The translations under genes were made by a program, and so were the position numbers. A stretch of DNA of 64,000 bases from Rhizobium sp. 16-449-1b (GTDB taxonomy: Bacteria > Pseudomonadota > Alphaproteobacteria > Rhizobiales > Rhizobiaceae): contig NZ_JAGHMH010000005.1 of the NCBI RefSeq assembly GCF_017741935.1, positions 62,001-126,000 on the forward strand. Reading direction: 5' to 3'. The first letter of the stretch is position 1. The number at the start of each line of letters is the position of its first letter. Positions 25,082 through 35,117 of this stretch are shown in pieces. Under the pieces are notes generated by a model. The model did no database searches, was not told where the DNA came from, and saw only the letters and a program-made list of their open reading frames with translations.

Positions 25082-26131
25082 ATGAACATCAAGAGCCTAC
25101 TTCTCGGCTCCGCAGCTGCCCTGGCAGTTGTATCCGGCGCTCAGGCTGCTGACGCGATTGTTGCAGCTGAACCGGAAGCAGTAGAATACGTTCGCGTTTG
25201 CGACGCATACGGCACCGGCTACTTCTACATCCCGGGCACGGAAACCTGCCTGAAGATCAACGGTTACATCCGTTTCCAGGTTGATGCTGGCAAGGATGCT
25301 TCCGGTACGTCTGACTGGGATTCGTTCACTCGCGGCCAGGTTCAGTTCACGGCTAAGAGCGACACCGAGTACGGTCCGCTGACCGGCGTTATCGTTCTGC
25401 AGACGGACGCTGACAACGCTACGCAGCAGTCTTCCTACCTCGACTCTGCTTACATCGACATCGCCGGCTTCCGCGCTGGTCTGTTCTACAGCTGGTGGGA
25501 CGATGGTCTCTCTGGCGAAACCGACTCGCTTGCTTCTGGCCCGACCCTGCACAACTCCATTCGTTACCAGTACGAGTCTGGCGACTTCTACGCCGGTATC
25601 TCGGTTGACGAACTGGAAGACAGCATCCACTCGAGCCTCGGCGAATCCGCGAACAACGTTGGTATCGCTGCTGGTATCGGTGGCAAGGCTGGCGCATTCA
25701 GCTACCAGCTGATCGGCGGCTACGACACGGATACCGAAGAAGGTGTAATCCGCGGTATGGCTACCGTTGCAGTTGGTCCGGGCACCCTCGGCCTCGCAGC
25801 TGCTTGGGCTTCTGGCCCGAACGCCTACTACGAAGAGTCGGAGTGGACGATTGCTGCTGAATACGCCATCCAGGCAACCGACAAGCTGAAGATCACCCCC
25901 GGTGTTCAGTACTTCGACAACTACCGCAACGGTGGTTACGTATCTGGCGGTCGTTTCACCACCACCACCGACTTCTCGGATCAGGACATCTGGAAGGCTG
26001 GCGTAACGCTTGACTACCAGATCGTAGAAAACTTCTACGCTAAGGCTTCGGTACAGTGGCAGGACCACACGTCGGCAACGAACGACGACGACAACTGGTC
26101 GGGTTACTTCCGTCTGCAGCGTGCATTCTAA
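25082..26131 (+). CDS. Outer-membrane porin, Porin_2/RopA type
   Basis: A 349-residue porin of the Rhizobiales family. A 22-residue signal peptide ends GAQA. The mature protein has the family hallmark VRVCDAYGTGYFYIPGTETCLKI with two conserved cysteines, alternating beta strands throughout, and the terminal aromatic FRLQRAF needed for outer-membrane insertion. It forms passive channels for small solutes. TTGGAGGTCAAT gives a strong ribosome site. The codons favour GCT, GGT and CGT, unlike the neighbours, as expected for a very highly expressed gene. A strong terminator follows. Confidence 0.94.
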   Translation: MNIKSLLLGSAAALAVVSGAQAADAIVAAEPEAVEYVRVCDAYGTGYFYIPGTETCLKINGYIRFQVDAGKDASGTSDWDSFTRGQVQFTAKSDTEYGPLTGVIVLQTDADNATQQSSYLDSAYIDIAGFRAGLFYSWWDDGLSGETDSLASGPTLHNSIRYQYESGDFYAGISVDELEDSIHSSLGESANNVGIAAGIGGKAGAFSYQLIGGYDTDTEEGVIRGMATVAVGPGTLGLAAAWASGPNAYYEESEWTIAAEYAIQATDKLKITPGVQYFDNYRNGGYVSGGRFTTTTDFSDQDIWKAGVTLDYQIVENFYAKASVQWQDHTSATNDDDNWSGYFRLQRAF

Positions 26132-26157
26132 TCTGATCTGACTTCGGTCTAATCAGG

Positions 26158-26187
26158 AAAGCCCGGTTCGCAAGAACCGGGCTTTTT
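26158..26187 (+). terminator. Rho-independent terminator after porin
   Basis: A 12-bp stem (AAAGCCCGGTTC with its complement) on a GCAA loop runs into a T run, 27 bases past the porin stop. Confidence 0.92.
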
Positions 26188-26250
26188 GCATTCTTGGTGG
26201 TGTGCAAGTTGCGCTGGAAAGCTTGGCGTCTGAAGGTCCGGATCGGAGCG

Positions 26251-27144
26251 CTACGTCGCCGTCAGAAAAGTCCGGATGCCCTGGAGCGCCGGCTCTGAAT
26301 GCAGCAAAGGCGGGTGGCCTTGGTCGGGAACTCTGACGATCCTGAGATTGGAATGCCTATCAGCCATCGCTGTTAGCGTGTTCTCGGAAAGCAATGCCGA
26401 ATTCTCCCCGCGAACCACCATCAGAGGCAGGCGTGCGAAACTTTCATATTGCGCCCAGAGGTCCGGCACCGGCTTGGTGAAATCGATAGACAACAGCTGC
26501 GTGGCAATCGCTGGATCTACATCGGGCACGAGCTGACCATCGACGTCGCGAAAGATTGCCGTCGCCATCTCCGCCCAGTCGCTGACTGACAGGGCAGGGA
26601 ATTCGGCGCTATGCCGCAGCTTCAGCAGCGCGGCCGCCTCTTCCATATCGCTTGGAAGCCGTGCCGCGTTGAGATCGTCGCGAATCTTCATCAATCCACC
26701 AGCCTCGATGACCGGGCCGATATCATTAAGAACCACTGCGGCCATCAGATCGGGGTTAATTCCCGCAAGCAGCTGCAGGATCAGGCCGCCGCGTGATGTG
26801 CCGATGAAGGCGGCGCGGCCGATGTTCAGATAGGCGCAGGCTTCGATGACATCACGGGCTTCGACGGCGAGGTTGTAGTTAGCCTTGTTCTCGTCCCAGT
26901 CGGAGAGACCGCGCCCTCGGTAGTCGAGAGCAATCACCCGTCGTGGAGCAACCGGATCCCGCGACAGGACCAGCGCCAGCGCGTGGAAGTCGCGCGAATT
27001 CCGCGTGAGCCCAGGAAGACAGATCACCGGCAACCTGTCTTCGGTTGCCTCAGCGGGTGGATCATAGTCCCGCAGATGCAGCGTCAGGCCATCGCTGGAT
27101 ATGAAAGTCCGGTCCTTAAAGGCTTGGCTGTCGGTATCGCCCAT
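26251..27144 (-). CDS. Alpha/beta hydrolase
   Basis: A 297-residue serine hydrolase of the alpha/beta fold. The oxyanion segment ICLPGLTRNSRDF is at 41-53, the nucleophile S117 lies in GTSRGG, and the catalytic histidine is in DQGHPPLLH near the C-terminus. It has no signal peptide, so it is cytosolic. The ATG at 27144 has GGGGAG 5 bases upstream; the extension to 27195 is unlikely. It lies 59 bases downstream of the lytic transglycosylase stop on the same strand. The substrate is unknown. Confidence 0.85.
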   Translation of the reverse strand: MGDTDSQAFKDRTFISSDGLTLHLRDYDPPAEATEDRLPVICLPGLTRNSRDFHALALVLSRDPVAPRRVIALDYRGRGLSDWDENKANYNLAVEARDVIEACAYLNIGRAAFIGTSRGGLILQLLAGINPDLMAAVVLNDIGPVIEAGGLMKIRDDLNAARLPSDMEEAAALLKLRHSAEFPALSVSDWAEMATAIFRDVDGQLVPDVDPAIATQLLSIDFTKPVPDLWAQYESFARLPLMVVRGENSALLSENTLTAMADRHSNLRIVRVPDQGHPPLLHSEPALQGIRTFLTAT

Positions 27145-27203
27145 CGTCTCTCCCCGCTTTGACGAGAGACTAGCCTGCGCTGCACCGCCAGGCAAACGGC
27201 GCT

Positions 27204-29279
27204 TTAGGAAGCGTTGCGTCCGCCGATCAGGTCCTGCTGGATGCTGGCCGGCTGGCCGAGGCGGGCCTTGTAGACCTCATAATTCTCCATCACCCGCTGC
27301 ACATAGTTGCGCGTCTCCGGGAAGGGGATGCGCTCGATCCAGTCGACGACGGCGTCGATCGACTTGCCGCGCGGATCGCCATAGCGGCCGATCCATTCCG
27401 GAACGCGCTTCGGTCCGGCATTGTAGGCGATGAACGTCATGATGTAGGAGCCGCCGAAGGCGTCGATCTGCTCGCCGAGATAATGCGCGCCGAGCGTTGC
27501 GTTGTAACCCGCGTCTGCCGTCAGCTTATCCTTGGAATAGGCGATGTTGTGGCGCTTGGCGACGGCCTTGGCCGTTCCGGGCAGGATCTGCAGCAGGCCG
27601 CGCGCATCGGCGATGGAGACAGCCGTCGGATTGAAGGCGCTCTCCTGCCGGGCGATGGCATAAGCGAGTGCCTTGCCTGAGCCCGAGATGTTAGCTGTGC
27701 CGGGAATGACGCCGATCGGGAAGGCCAGCGCCGCGACATCGACGCCTCGCGCATAGGCGCTCTTGCCGATCTGCAGCGACAGATGGTGGTCGCCGGAGCG
27801 CTCGGCCTGCGCGGAGAGGATTGCGAGTTCGCCGGGGCTCTGCATCTGCTCGCCGAGCGCTAGATAAAGTGCATTCGCCCGCCAGCCATGGCCGGCGGCG
27901 TCGAGTCGGGCGATGGCCTGCACAGCCTCGCGCGCCTGATAGCGCTGACGGTCCGCAGGACTGGGCGAGGGGTAGCTGACATTGATCGTCTTGCGCCCAA
28001 GCTTCTCGCCGGCAAGCTGGCCGTAAAAGGTCGTCGGATAGCCCGCGGCCTTGGCGTAGAACTCCGCCGCCTTGCCGGCCCCACCCGCTTCTGCCGAGCG
28101 TCCCATCCAGTAATAGGCGCGCGATACGGAAATCGGGCCGTTGGAGAAATCGAGGATCTTGCGGAAATGCGCCTGCGCCGTCGTCGGGTCCTGCAGCCCG
28201 CGCAGCGCATACCAGCCGGCATGGAATTCGGCCTCGACGATATCGGTCGGCGTCGTCGCCGCGTATTTCGAGACGATGCCATAGGCCAGCTTGAACTGCC
28301 CCTGATCGACCAGCCCGCGGCTGACGATCCGCTGCTCGTTCCACCATTCGCCGGCATTGACGAGCTCTTCGCGGTCGCGCGGCATCTGCTGGAGAAGCTT
28401 GGCGGCCTCGGAATACTTCTCCTGCTTGCGCAGATATTCGATGCGCGCGAAGAGATAGCCGGGATCGCCGTTCCACTTGCCATCGACCCCGGCGAGCAGT
28501 GCGCCGGCGTTCGGCGCCTTGTTGGCGACGGCTTCCCATGCCTTGTAGAGCGATTGCGCCTGCCCGAGATCGCCGAAGCGCTTGGCCTGCGCCGTGCGAT
28601 TGCGATACATCAAGTATTCCATGCGCGCCTTGTGATCGGCAACCGTCAGCAAGCCCGCGAACTCGGCCAGGATCTTGTCTTCCGTGGCCTTGTCCAGCGT
28701 CTCGCCGCGCCAGACCTTGCGCATGTATTTCGCTGCCTGCTGCTGCTTGCCGGTGGCGACAAGCGCACGCGACAGGATCATCGCGCCTGACGTCGTTTCC
28801 GGAGCGGTTTCGCCGAAGGCCGCGAGAACCGCTGAAGGCGAGGGGTTTTCGTCATAGAGCGCACGCTCGGAGTAAATCCGCAGCTTTGCCAGCCCGGGCC
28901 AGCCCTTCAATTCCTGGGCAGCTGTAGCGATCTCGACTGATGGTACGCCCTTTTGTCCGGAGACCGCGATCGCCCAGGTCAGGATGTGTCGGTCGAGCGT
29001 CCCCTGTGCCATGCCGTCGCGGATCGAAATCGCCTGCATCGGGTCCGTCGCGGATAGCGCGTCGAGGCCGGTCTTCAGGTCGCTGTTGACGGGGGCGATT
29101 GCCTGGCTTCGCGGGATCGCGCCCGTTGTCATCGATTCCGGCAGCGAGGTTTGCGGCATGTAACCGATCGGCCGAACGTCGGGAACGGGGGCGTCTTCGC
29201 CTGGGAGCTGCGCGGCAAATGTGCCCCATGCGGCGGCCGTCAGGCCGAGCGCGGACAGGATCAGAACAGCTCTCTTCAT
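27204..29279 (-). CDS. Soluble lytic murein transglycosylase
   Basis: A 691-residue periplasmic enzyme that cleaves peptidoglycan glycan strands to 1,6-anhydro-muropeptides. A signal peptide ([23 protein letters not shown]) is followed by a long alpha-superhelical region like Slt70 and a C-terminal SLT domain. The catalytic glutamate is E546 in ARQESAFNP, and the [10 protein letters not shown] and AYNAGPKRV motifs are intact. Starting at 29279 puts the signal peptide at the N-terminus; the frame continues to 29327 without better signals. A near CtrA-type site lies upstream. Confidence 0.92.
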   Translation of the reverse strand: MKRAVLILSALGLTAAAWGTFAAQLPGEDAPVPDVRPIGYMPQTSLPESMTTGAIPRSQAIAPVNSDLKTGLDALSATDPMQAISIRDGMAQGTLDRHILTWAIAVSGQKGVPSVEIATAAQELKGWPGLAKLRIYSERALYDENPSPSAVLAAFGETAPETTSGAMILSRALVATGKQQQAAKYMRKVWRGETLDKATEDKILAEFAGLLTVADHKARMEYLMYRNRTAQAKRFGDLGQAQSLYKAWEAVANKAPNAGALLAGVDGKWNGDPGYLFARIEYLRKQEKYSEAAKLLQQMPRDREELVNAGEWWNEQRIVSRGLVDQGQFKLAYGIVSKYAATTPTDIVEAEFHAGWYALRGLQDPTTAQAHFRKILDFSNGPISVSRAYYWMGRSAEAGGAGKAAEFYAKAAGYPTTFYGQLAGEKLGRKTINVSYPSPSPADRQRYQAREAVQAIARLDAAGHGWRANALYLALGEQMQSPGELAILSAQAERSGDHHLSLQIGKSAYARGVDVAALAFPIGVIPGTANISGSGKALAYAIARQESAFNPTAVSIADARGLLQILPGTAKAVAKRHNIAYSKDKLTADAGYNATLGAHYLGEQIDAFGGSYIMTFIAYNAGPKRVPEWIGRYGDPRGKSIDAVVDWIERIPFPETRNYVQRVMENYEVYKARLGQPASIQQDLIGGRNAS

Positions 29280-29495
29280 CAGGGATACTCGCAATGGAAA
29301 CGCGTCCATACATTTGCTGGGACGCATATTAACGAAACCTTACCGAAGCCCTTCAATTTCATTCACATTTGCGATCGGAATTTGTTGCAACGAAGCTCTG
29401 TACGCTTGTCGGACCCTTTTTGGCGCACTATGGTGCGCTCCTTCGTATTCAAGGAATGCGGCCGAAGCATGGATTGCGGTCGTAAGGAGTTCTGC

Positions 29496-30380
29496 ATGTT
29501 CCAGGGATCCATTCCCGCACTCGTCACGCCTTTCACCGATGCTGGCCTTGTCGATGAAGCGGCCTTCGCCGCCCATGTCGACTGGCAGATCAAGGAAGGC
29601 AGCAGCGGTCTCGTTCCAGTCGGAACGACCGGCGAATCCCCGACCCTGTCTCATGCCGAACACAAACGCGTGGTCGAACTCTGTATCGAGGCCGCCGCCA
29701 AGCGCGTGCCTGTGATGGCTGGTGCCGGCTCCAACAACACCCGCGAAGCCGTCGAACTCGCTCAGCACGCCGAAAAGGCCGGTGCCGACGCGGTTCTCGT
29801 CGTCACGCCTTACTACAACAAGCCGACGCAGAAGGGCCTCTACGCCCATTTCGCCGCGGTCGCCGAAGCCATCAAGCTGCCGATCTACATCTACAACATT
29901 CCGGGTCGTTCGGTCATCGACATGACGCCGGAAACCATGGGCGCGCTTGCCAAAGCCTACGGCAACATCGTCGGCGTGAAAGATGCCACCGGCAAGATTG
30001 AACGCGTCTCCGAACAGCGCATCACTTGCGGCAAGGATTTCCGTCAGCTCTCCGGCGAAGACGCAACTGCGCTTGGCTTCAATGCCCATGGCGGCGTCGG
30101 CTGCATTTCGGTCACCGCCAATGTCGCCCCGCGCCTCTGTGCCGAGTTCCAGGCCGCGACGCTGGCCGGCGAGTTCACGAAAGCGCTCGAATATCAGGAC
30201 CGCCTGATGCCGCTGCACAAGGCGATCTTCCTGGAGCCGGGCCTCTGTGGCGCCAAGTACGGCCTGTCGAAGATCCGCGGCATGAACCGCACCGTACGCT
30301 CGCCGCTCGTCTCCTCGCTCGAGGCAAGCACGGAAGCCGCACTCGACGCGGCGCTGCGCCACGCCGGCCTGTTGAACTGA
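29496..30380 (+). CDS. dapA: 4-hydroxy-tetrahydrodipicolinate synthase
   Basis: A 294-residue DapA, which condenses pyruvate and aspartate semialdehyde in lysine and diaminopimelate synthesis. The Schiff-base lysine is K162 in VGVKDATGK, with Y133 in YIYNIPGRS and T44-T45 in GTTGESPT completing the active site. Length and motif order are canonical. AAGGAG lies 7 bases before the ATG at 29496. It is divergent from the lytic transglycosylase. A GC hairpin without a T run follows at 30403-30430, then smpB. Confidence 0.96.
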   Translation: MFQGSIPALVTPFTDAGLVDEAAFAAHVDWQIKEGSSGLVPVGTTGESPTLSHAEHKRVVELCIEAAAKRVPVMAGAGSNNTREAVELAQHAEKAGADAVLVVTPYYNKPTQKGLYAHFAAVAEAIKLPIYIYNIPGRSVIDMTPETMGALAKAYGNIVGVKDATGKIERVSEQRITCGKDFRQLSGEDATALGFNAHGGVGCISVTANVAPRLCAEFQAATLAGEFTKALEYQDRLMPLHKAIFLEPGLCGAKYGLSKIRGMNRTVRSPLVSSLEASTEAALDAALRHAGLLN

Positions 30381-30402
30381 TAGCTTGCTGAACCGATAAA
30401 AC

Positions 30403-30430
30403 GCGCGGCCTTCACAAAGATGGGCCGCGC
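30403..30430. repeat. GC hairpin between dapA and smpB
   Basis: GCGCGGCC (30403-30410) pairs with GGCCGCGC (30423-30430) around a 12-base loop. There is no T run after it, so it could be a weak terminator or an mRNA 3' end. Confidence 0.5.
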
Positions 30431-30492
30431 CTCTACATAAAGCCGAGAAGTGCGGGCGCGGATATCGCGCCCCAGAGCAATTGGAATTTGTC

Positions 30493-30972
30493 ATGGCCCC
30501 CAAAGGCAGCCAGCGCGTCGTCAAGAAGATCGTCGCCGAAAACCGCAAGGCGCGCTACAATTACGAGATCGTCGATACCTACGAGGCTGGCTTGGTGCTG
30601 ATGGGCACCGAGGTCAAGTCGCTGCGCGAGGGCAAGGCCAATATCGCCGAATCCTACGCGTCGGACGAAGGCGGTGAGATCTGGCTGATCAATTCCTATC
30701 TTCCGGAATATCTGCAGGCCAACCGCTTCAACCACGAGCCGCGCCGCCGCCGCAAGCTCTTGCTGTCGGGCCGCGAGATCAATCGTCTGCGCGCCGGCAT
30801 CAATCGCGAAGGCATGACGCTCATTCCGTTGAAGATCTATTTCAACGATCGCGGCCGCGCGAAGATGGAGCTGGCGCTCGCCAAGGGCAAGAAACTGCAT
30901 GACAAGCGCGAGTCTGAAAAAGAGCGCGATTGGAACCGGCAGAAGAGCCGGCTTCTCAAGGACAATGGCTGA
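30493..30972 (+). CDS. smpB: SsrA-binding protein
   Basis: A 159-residue SmpB, the RNA-binding partner of tmRNA in rescue of stalled ribosomes. The N-terminal barrel shows [18 protein letters not shown] and the conserved [16 protein letters not shown] block. The basic C-terminal tail ([20 protein letters not shown]) is the part that enters the mRNA channel. The tmRNA gene itself is not in this window. The gap after dapA is 112 bases; the two may be expressed together. A strong bidirectional terminator follows. Confidence 0.97.
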   Translation: MAPKGSQRVVKKIVAENRKARYNYEIVDTYEAGLVLMGTEVKSLREGKANIAESYASDEGGEIWLINSYLPEYLQANRFNHEPRRRRKLLLSGREINRLRAGINREGMTLIPLKIYFNDRGRAKMELALAKGKKLHDKRESEKERDWNRQKSRLLKDNG

Positions 30973-30991
30973 TCAAATAGCGGCCTGAATC

Positions 30992-31020
30992 AAAACCGCG
31001 GCAAATGCCGCGGTTTTCTT
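30992..31020. terminator. Bidirectional terminator between smpB and NYN gene
   Basis: CCGCGGC pairs with GCCGCGG around a four-base loop, with AAAA on the left and TTTTCTTTT on the right, so it can stop both convergent transcripts. Confidence 0.9.
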
Positions 31021-31041
31021 TTGCAGGCTTGGTTGCTCGTG

Positions 31042-31623
31042 TCAGCTTTCGAAGTCGCTGGATGCCGCAGGCTCGACCGGACGGGCAGGGCGCTCGGATG
31101 GGTCGCGGCCGATTTCGCTCTTCAAAGACAACAGGTCGATGAAGTGATCCGCCTGACGGCGCAGGTCGTCGGCGATCATCGGCGGCTGGGTCGCCATCGT
31201 CGAGATGATCGAGACCTTCCGTCCCTTGCGCTGCAGCGCTTCGACCAGCGTCGTGAAATCGCCGTCGCCGGAGAAGATCACAAGGTGATCGACGGTTTCG
31301 GATTGCTCCATGGCATCGATTGCGAGCTCGATATCCATGTTGCCCTTGATCTTGCGGCGGCCCATGGAGTCGGTGAATTCCTTGGCCGGCTTGGTCACGA
31401 CCTTGTAGCCGTTGTAATCCAGCCAGTCGATCAGCGGGCGGATCGAGGAATATTCCTGGTCCTCGATCAGGGCCGTGTAATAATAGGCGCGCAGCAGATA
31501 ACCGCGCTTCTGGAAGGCTTTCAGAAGTTTTCTGTAGTCGATATCAAAGCCCAGACTCTTGGACGCCGCGTAGAGATTGGCGCCATCAATGAAAAGTGCA
31601 ATTTTTTCTCGCGGGTCGAACAT
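31042..31623 (-). CDS. NYN-domain (LabA-like/PIN-type) putative ribonuclease
   Basis: A 193-residue protein with a NYN domain of the PIN nuclease superfamily (DUF88, LabA-like). The acidic metal-site residues are in ALFIDGANLY, GNMDIELAIDAM and FSGDGDFTTLVEAL, which is the full canonical set. It probably processes RNA. The start at 31623 (MFDPREK) is chosen by homology to the compact family; a GTG at 31674 would add 17 residues. It is convergent with smpB and divergent from rpoZ, an arrangement I associate with rhizobial genomes. Confidence 0.85.
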   Translation of the reverse strand: MFDPREKIALFIDGANLYAASKSLGFDIDYRKLLKAFQKRGYLLRAYYYTALIEDQEYSSIRPLIDWLDYNGYKVVTKPAKEFTDSMGRRKIKGNMDIELAIDAMEQSETVDHLVIFSGDGDFTTLVEALQRKGRKVSIISTMATQPPMIADDLRRQADHFIDLLSLKSEIGRDPSERPARPVEPAASSDFES

Positions 31624-31904
31624 CGCGTACCAATCCACTTTGAGTAATCTAATATGCGGCTGCAGATAGCCCACGAAAACAATGGGTTATCTGAAAAATT
31701 CAGAACAATTCTTACTTTATGAACTATTCATATAAGTCAGATTTAGGGCAGGATTCGGCATATTCCAAGCAACTTTTAGTGGAAACCTCTAAAATTAGAA
31801 AGTTCCCACAGGCTCGAACGGCTCCTTCACTAAAAACTTGAATTCGCCTGCTTTTAATTGTATCGCCGTGCTAATCCCGAGATCCCGACCGTAAAGGACA
31901 GGCA

Positions 31905-32303
31905 ATGGCCCGTGTCACAGTAGAAGATTGCATTGACAAAGTTGAGAACCGCTTCGAGCTGGTTCTGCTTGCCAGCCACCGTGCCCGGCTGATTTCCCAG
32001 GGCGCCTCGATCACCATCGATCGCGACAACGACAAGAACCCGGTCGTCGCTCTTCGCGAGATCGCCGATGAGATGCTGTCTCCCGACGACCTGAAGGAAG
32101 ACCTCATCCATTCGCTGCAGAAGCATGTCGAAGTCGACGAGCCCGAGCCCGATCCGGCAAGCCTCATCACCACCGCGGCTGCTGCCGATGGCGAAGAGCA
32201 GGAAGACGCTCCGGAAACGATCACCTTCGACCAGATGTCGGAAGAAGAGCTTCTGGCCGGTATCGAAGGCCTCGTGCCGCCGGAAAAGAGCGACGATTAC
32301 TAA
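31905..32303 (+). CDS. rpoZ: RNA polymerase omega subunit
   Basis: A 132-residue omega subunit. It opens [28 protein letters not shown], the conserved core that wraps the beta-prime C-terminus, followed by the alphaproteobacterial acidic extension ([22 protein letters not shown]). It stabilises RNA polymerase and contributes a ppGpp-binding site in many bacteria. AAAGGA lies 6 bases before the ATG. It stands directly before the ppGpp synthetase gene, separated by a terminator. Confidence 0.96.
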   Translation: MARVTVEDCIDKVENRFELVLLASHRARLISQGASITIDRDNDKNPVVALREIADEMLSPDDLKEDLIHSLQKHVEVDEPEPDPASLITTAAAADGEEQEDAPETITFDQMSEEELLAGIEGLVPPEKSDDY

Positions 32304-32352
32304 TCGTCAATCTTGCGCCATTATTGCTTCGGCATATGATTGAGTATCACGT

Positions 32353-32384
32353 GCGCCAATCTGTGATTGGCGCGCTTTTCTTTT
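32353..32384 (+). terminator. Terminator/attenuator between rpoZ and rsh
   Basis: GCGCCAAT pairs with ATTGGCGC around a five-base loop, followed by GCTTTTCTTTT. It ends 19 bases before the rsh start, so some read-through or a promoter inside this gap is needed. Confidence 0.8.
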
Positions 32385-32403
32385 GTGATGGAGTGGTTTC
32401 GGC

Positions 32404-34650
32404 ATGATGCGGCAGTACGAGCTCGTGGAGCGGGTTCAGAAATACAAGCCCGACGCCAACGAAGCCCTGCTCAACAAAGCCTATGTCTATGCCATGCAGA
32501 AGCATGGGCAGCAGAAGCGGGCAAGCGGCGACCCCTACATCTCCCACCCGCTCGAAGTCGCCGCCATCCTGACCGACATGCATCTCGACGAGTCGACGAT
32601 TGCCGTCGCCCTGCTGCACGACACCATCGAGGACACGACCGCGACCCGCGCCGAGATCGACGAACTCTTCGGTGAAGACATCGGCCGCCTCGTCGAAGGC
32701 CTGACGAAGATCAAGAAACTCGATCTCGTCACCAAGAAAGCCAAACAGGCCGAAAACCTGCGCAAGCTGCTGCTTGCCATCTCCGACGACGTGCGCGTCC
32801 TCCTCGTCAAGCTGGCCGACCGCCTGCACAACATGCGCACCCTCGACCACATGTCGCCGGAAAAGCGCGCCCGCATTTCCGAAGAGACGATGGATATCTA
32901 CGCGCCGCTTGCCGGCCGCATGGGTATGCAGGATATGCGCGAGGAGCTGGAGGACCTGTCCTTCCGGCACATCAACCCCGAGGCCTACGATACGGTCACC
33001 AAGCGGCTCGAAGAGCTGTCGCGCCGCAACGAAGGCCTGGTCAAGAAGATCGAGACCGAGTTGCGCGACCTGCTTGTCGCCAACGGCCTGACCAACGCCT
33101 ACGTTAAGGGTCGTCAGAAGAAGCCTTATTCGGTCTTCCGCAAGATGCAGTCGAAGTCGCTCTCCTTCGAGCAGCTGTCTGATGTCTATGGCTTCCGCAT
33201 CATCGTCGACGACATTCCGTCCTGCTATCGTGGTCTCGGCATCGTCCACACCCGCTGGCGCGTCGTCCCCGGCCGCTTCAAGGATTATATCTCGACGCCG
33301 AAGCAGAACGATTATCGTTCGCTGCACACCACCATCGTCGGCCCGTCGAGCCAGCGCATCGAGCTGCAGATCCGCACCAAGCGCATGCACGAGATCGCCG
33401 AGTTCGGTATCGCCGCCCATACGCTCTACAAGGACGGCGCCACCAATGCGGATGGCGACATCCTCTCGCGTGAATCCAACGCCTATTCCTGGCTTCGCCA
33501 CACGATCGAGGCGCTGGCCGAAGGTGATAGCCCAGAAGAGTTTCTGGAGCACACCAAGCTCGAGCTGTTCCAGGACCAGGTCTTCTGTTTCACGCCGAAG
33601 GGCAAGCTGATCGCGCTTCCGCGCGGCGCGACCCCGATCGACTTCGCCTACGCCGTTCACACCAATATCGGCGACACCACCGTTGGCGCCAAGATTAATG
33701 GCCGCATCATGCCGCTCGTCACCCGCCTTGCGAATGGCGACGAGGTGGAGATCATCCGCTCCGGCGTGCAGGTGCCGCCGGCGGCCTGGGAAGAGATCGT
33801 CGTAACCGGCAAGGCGCGCGCCGCCATCCGCCGCGCCACGCGCATGGCGATCCGCAAGCAATATGCGGGCCTCGGCCACCGCATTCTCGAGCGCACCTTT
33901 GATCGCGCCGGCAAGGTCTTCTCCCGCGAGGCGATGAAGCCGGCACTGCACCGCCTCGGCCAGAAGGATGTCGAGGATGCGATCGCGTCGGTCGGTCGCG
34001 GCGAGATGTCGTCGCTCGACGTCTTGCGCGCCGTCTATCCCGATCACCAGGAAGAACGCATTACCTCGAAGCCTTCGGGCGACGATGGCTGGTTCAACGT
34101 TCGCAGTGCCACCGGCATGATCTTCAAGATCCCGGACAAGGGCAAGGCAACCGAGCATGCGCCGAACGGTCTTGAAGCCTTGGGTGATGCCGAGGCTGTG
34201 CCGATCCGTGGTATCTCGAGCAATATCGACGTGCAGTTCGCCCCGACGGGTGCTGTTCCCGGCGATCGCATCGTCGGTATCACCAACACGACCGAAAACG
34301 CCAAGGGCATCACGATCTATCCGATCCAGTCGCCCGTGCTGCAGCGCTTCGACGAGCAACCCGATCGCTGGATCGATGTGCGCTGGGATCTGGACGAGGC
34401 CAACAAGTCGCGCTTCATGGCCCGCATTCTGGTCAATGCGCTGAACGAGCCCGGTACGCTCGCCAAGCTTGCCCGCACCGTCGCCGATGTCGACGTCAAC
34501 ATTCGCGTCTTCAACACGGTTCGCGTGGCCACCGACTTCACGGAGATGGCGCTCGATGTGGAAGTTTGGGATCTTCGCCAGTTGAATCAATTGCTTGCGC
34601 AGTTGAATGAGCTGGATTGCGTTGCGACCGTGCGCCGGCTTTACGAGTAA
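32404..34650 (+). CDS. Bifunctional (p)ppGpp synthetase/hydrolase Rsh
   Basis: A 748-residue RelA/SpoT homologue, the single long Rsh of most alphaproteobacteria. The HD hydrolase domain is intact: H48, H72-D73 and the ED pair 76-77. The synthetase has GRQKKPYSVFRKM at 236-248, YGFRIIVDD at 262-270 and NDYRSLHTT at 302-310. A TGS domain (about 395-455, RGATPIDFAYAVHTNIGD) and a C-terminal ACT domain (about 675-748) complete the regulatory half. It makes and degrades the stringent-response alarmone. It follows rpoZ by 100 bases across a terminator. Confidence 0.96.
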   Translation: MMRQYELVERVQKYKPDANEALLNKAYVYAMQKHGQQKRASGDPYISHPLEVAAILTDMHLDESTIAVALLHDTIEDTTATRAEIDELFGEDIGRLVEGLTKIKKLDLVTKKAKQAENLRKLLLAISDDVRVLLVKLADRLHNMRTLDHMSPEKRARISEETMDIYAPLAGRMGMQDMREELEDLSFRHINPEAYDTVTKRLEELSRRNEGLVKKIETELRDLLVANGLTNAYVKGRQKKPYSVFRKMQSKSLSFEQLSDVYGFRIIVDDIPSCYRGLGIVHTRWRVVPGRFKDYISTPKQNDYRSLHTTIVGPSSQRIELQIRTKRMHEIAEFGIAAHTLYKDGATNADGDILSRESNAYSWLRHTIEALAEGDSPEEFLEHTKLELFQDQVFCFTPKGKLIALPRGATPIDFAYAVHTNIGDTTVGAKINGRIMPLVTRLANGDEVEIIRSGVQVPPAAWEEIVVTGKARAAIRRATRMAIRKQYAGLGHRILERTFDRAGKVFSREAMKPALHRLGQKDVEDAIASVGRGEMSSLDVLRAVYPDHQEERITSKPSGDDGWFNVRSATGMIFKIPDKGKATEHAPNGLEALGDAEAVPIRGISSNIDVQFAPTGAVPGDRIVGITNTTENAKGITIYPIQSPVLQRFDEQPDRWIDVRWDLDEANKSRFMARILVNALNEPGTLAKLARTVADVDVNIRVFNTVRVATDFTEMALDVEVWDLRQLNQLLAQLNELDCVATVRRLYE

Positions 34651-34831
34651 AGCGGGCGCAACTGCACCGGGTTTGCACAATATGTGATCGTTTTATGGTC
34701 AAATTGTCGCAGATGATGGGCTAGATATGCGTTTGGCGCATGGCTGACTGAGTATTAGAGCGTTGGTAAAAAGGCGCGGCCCCGCCTATCTTCTGGTCAT
34801 CAACAAGTGACCGAAAGAAAGAGGCATCCAA

Positions 34832-34981
34832 ATGTTTACACCGATCAAGAAGTTCGCTCGTGCCCTGCGCGCTCCGAGCGCTGAAGAACGCGAAACCGCA
34901 TACCTGAACGGCTCGTTCGACCGTATCGATCTCGAATATCGCCAGCGTCAGGTTGACCGTGGTCTCTTCCGTAGCCGTTAA
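34832..34981 (+). CDS. Small DUF3563-like protein (49 residues)
   Basis: A 49-residue basic protein, MFTPIKKFARALRAPS then EERETAYLNGSFDRIDLEYR. A YLxxSxDxxDLExR core and arginine-rich C-terminus resemble the DUF3563 group of tiny proteobacterial proteins of unknown function. GAGG lies 7 bases before the ATG. Codons such as CGT, GTT and GAA suggest good expression. It stands alone between rsh and the DUF2062 gene. Confidence 0.68.
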   Translation: MFTPIKKFARALRAPSAEERETAYLNGSFDRIDLEYRQRQVDRGLFRSR

Positions 34982-35117
34982 TCGGTTATTGGATTTGCAA
35001 GTGGGAAGGGGCGTTTGAGTTACGCCCCGGTAGATACTCAGTCGGCGCACATCAAATAGCGACTGAGGAGGTCTGGCGCTCTTGTCAGGCCTGTGCGGCA
35101 TGCACTACATACGCGCC

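Noticed and set aside
32347..34680. 777-codon open frame on the minus strand opposite rsh
   Set aside because: It is a shadow of the GC-rich third codon positions of rsh; it has no recognisable domain and no ribosome site.
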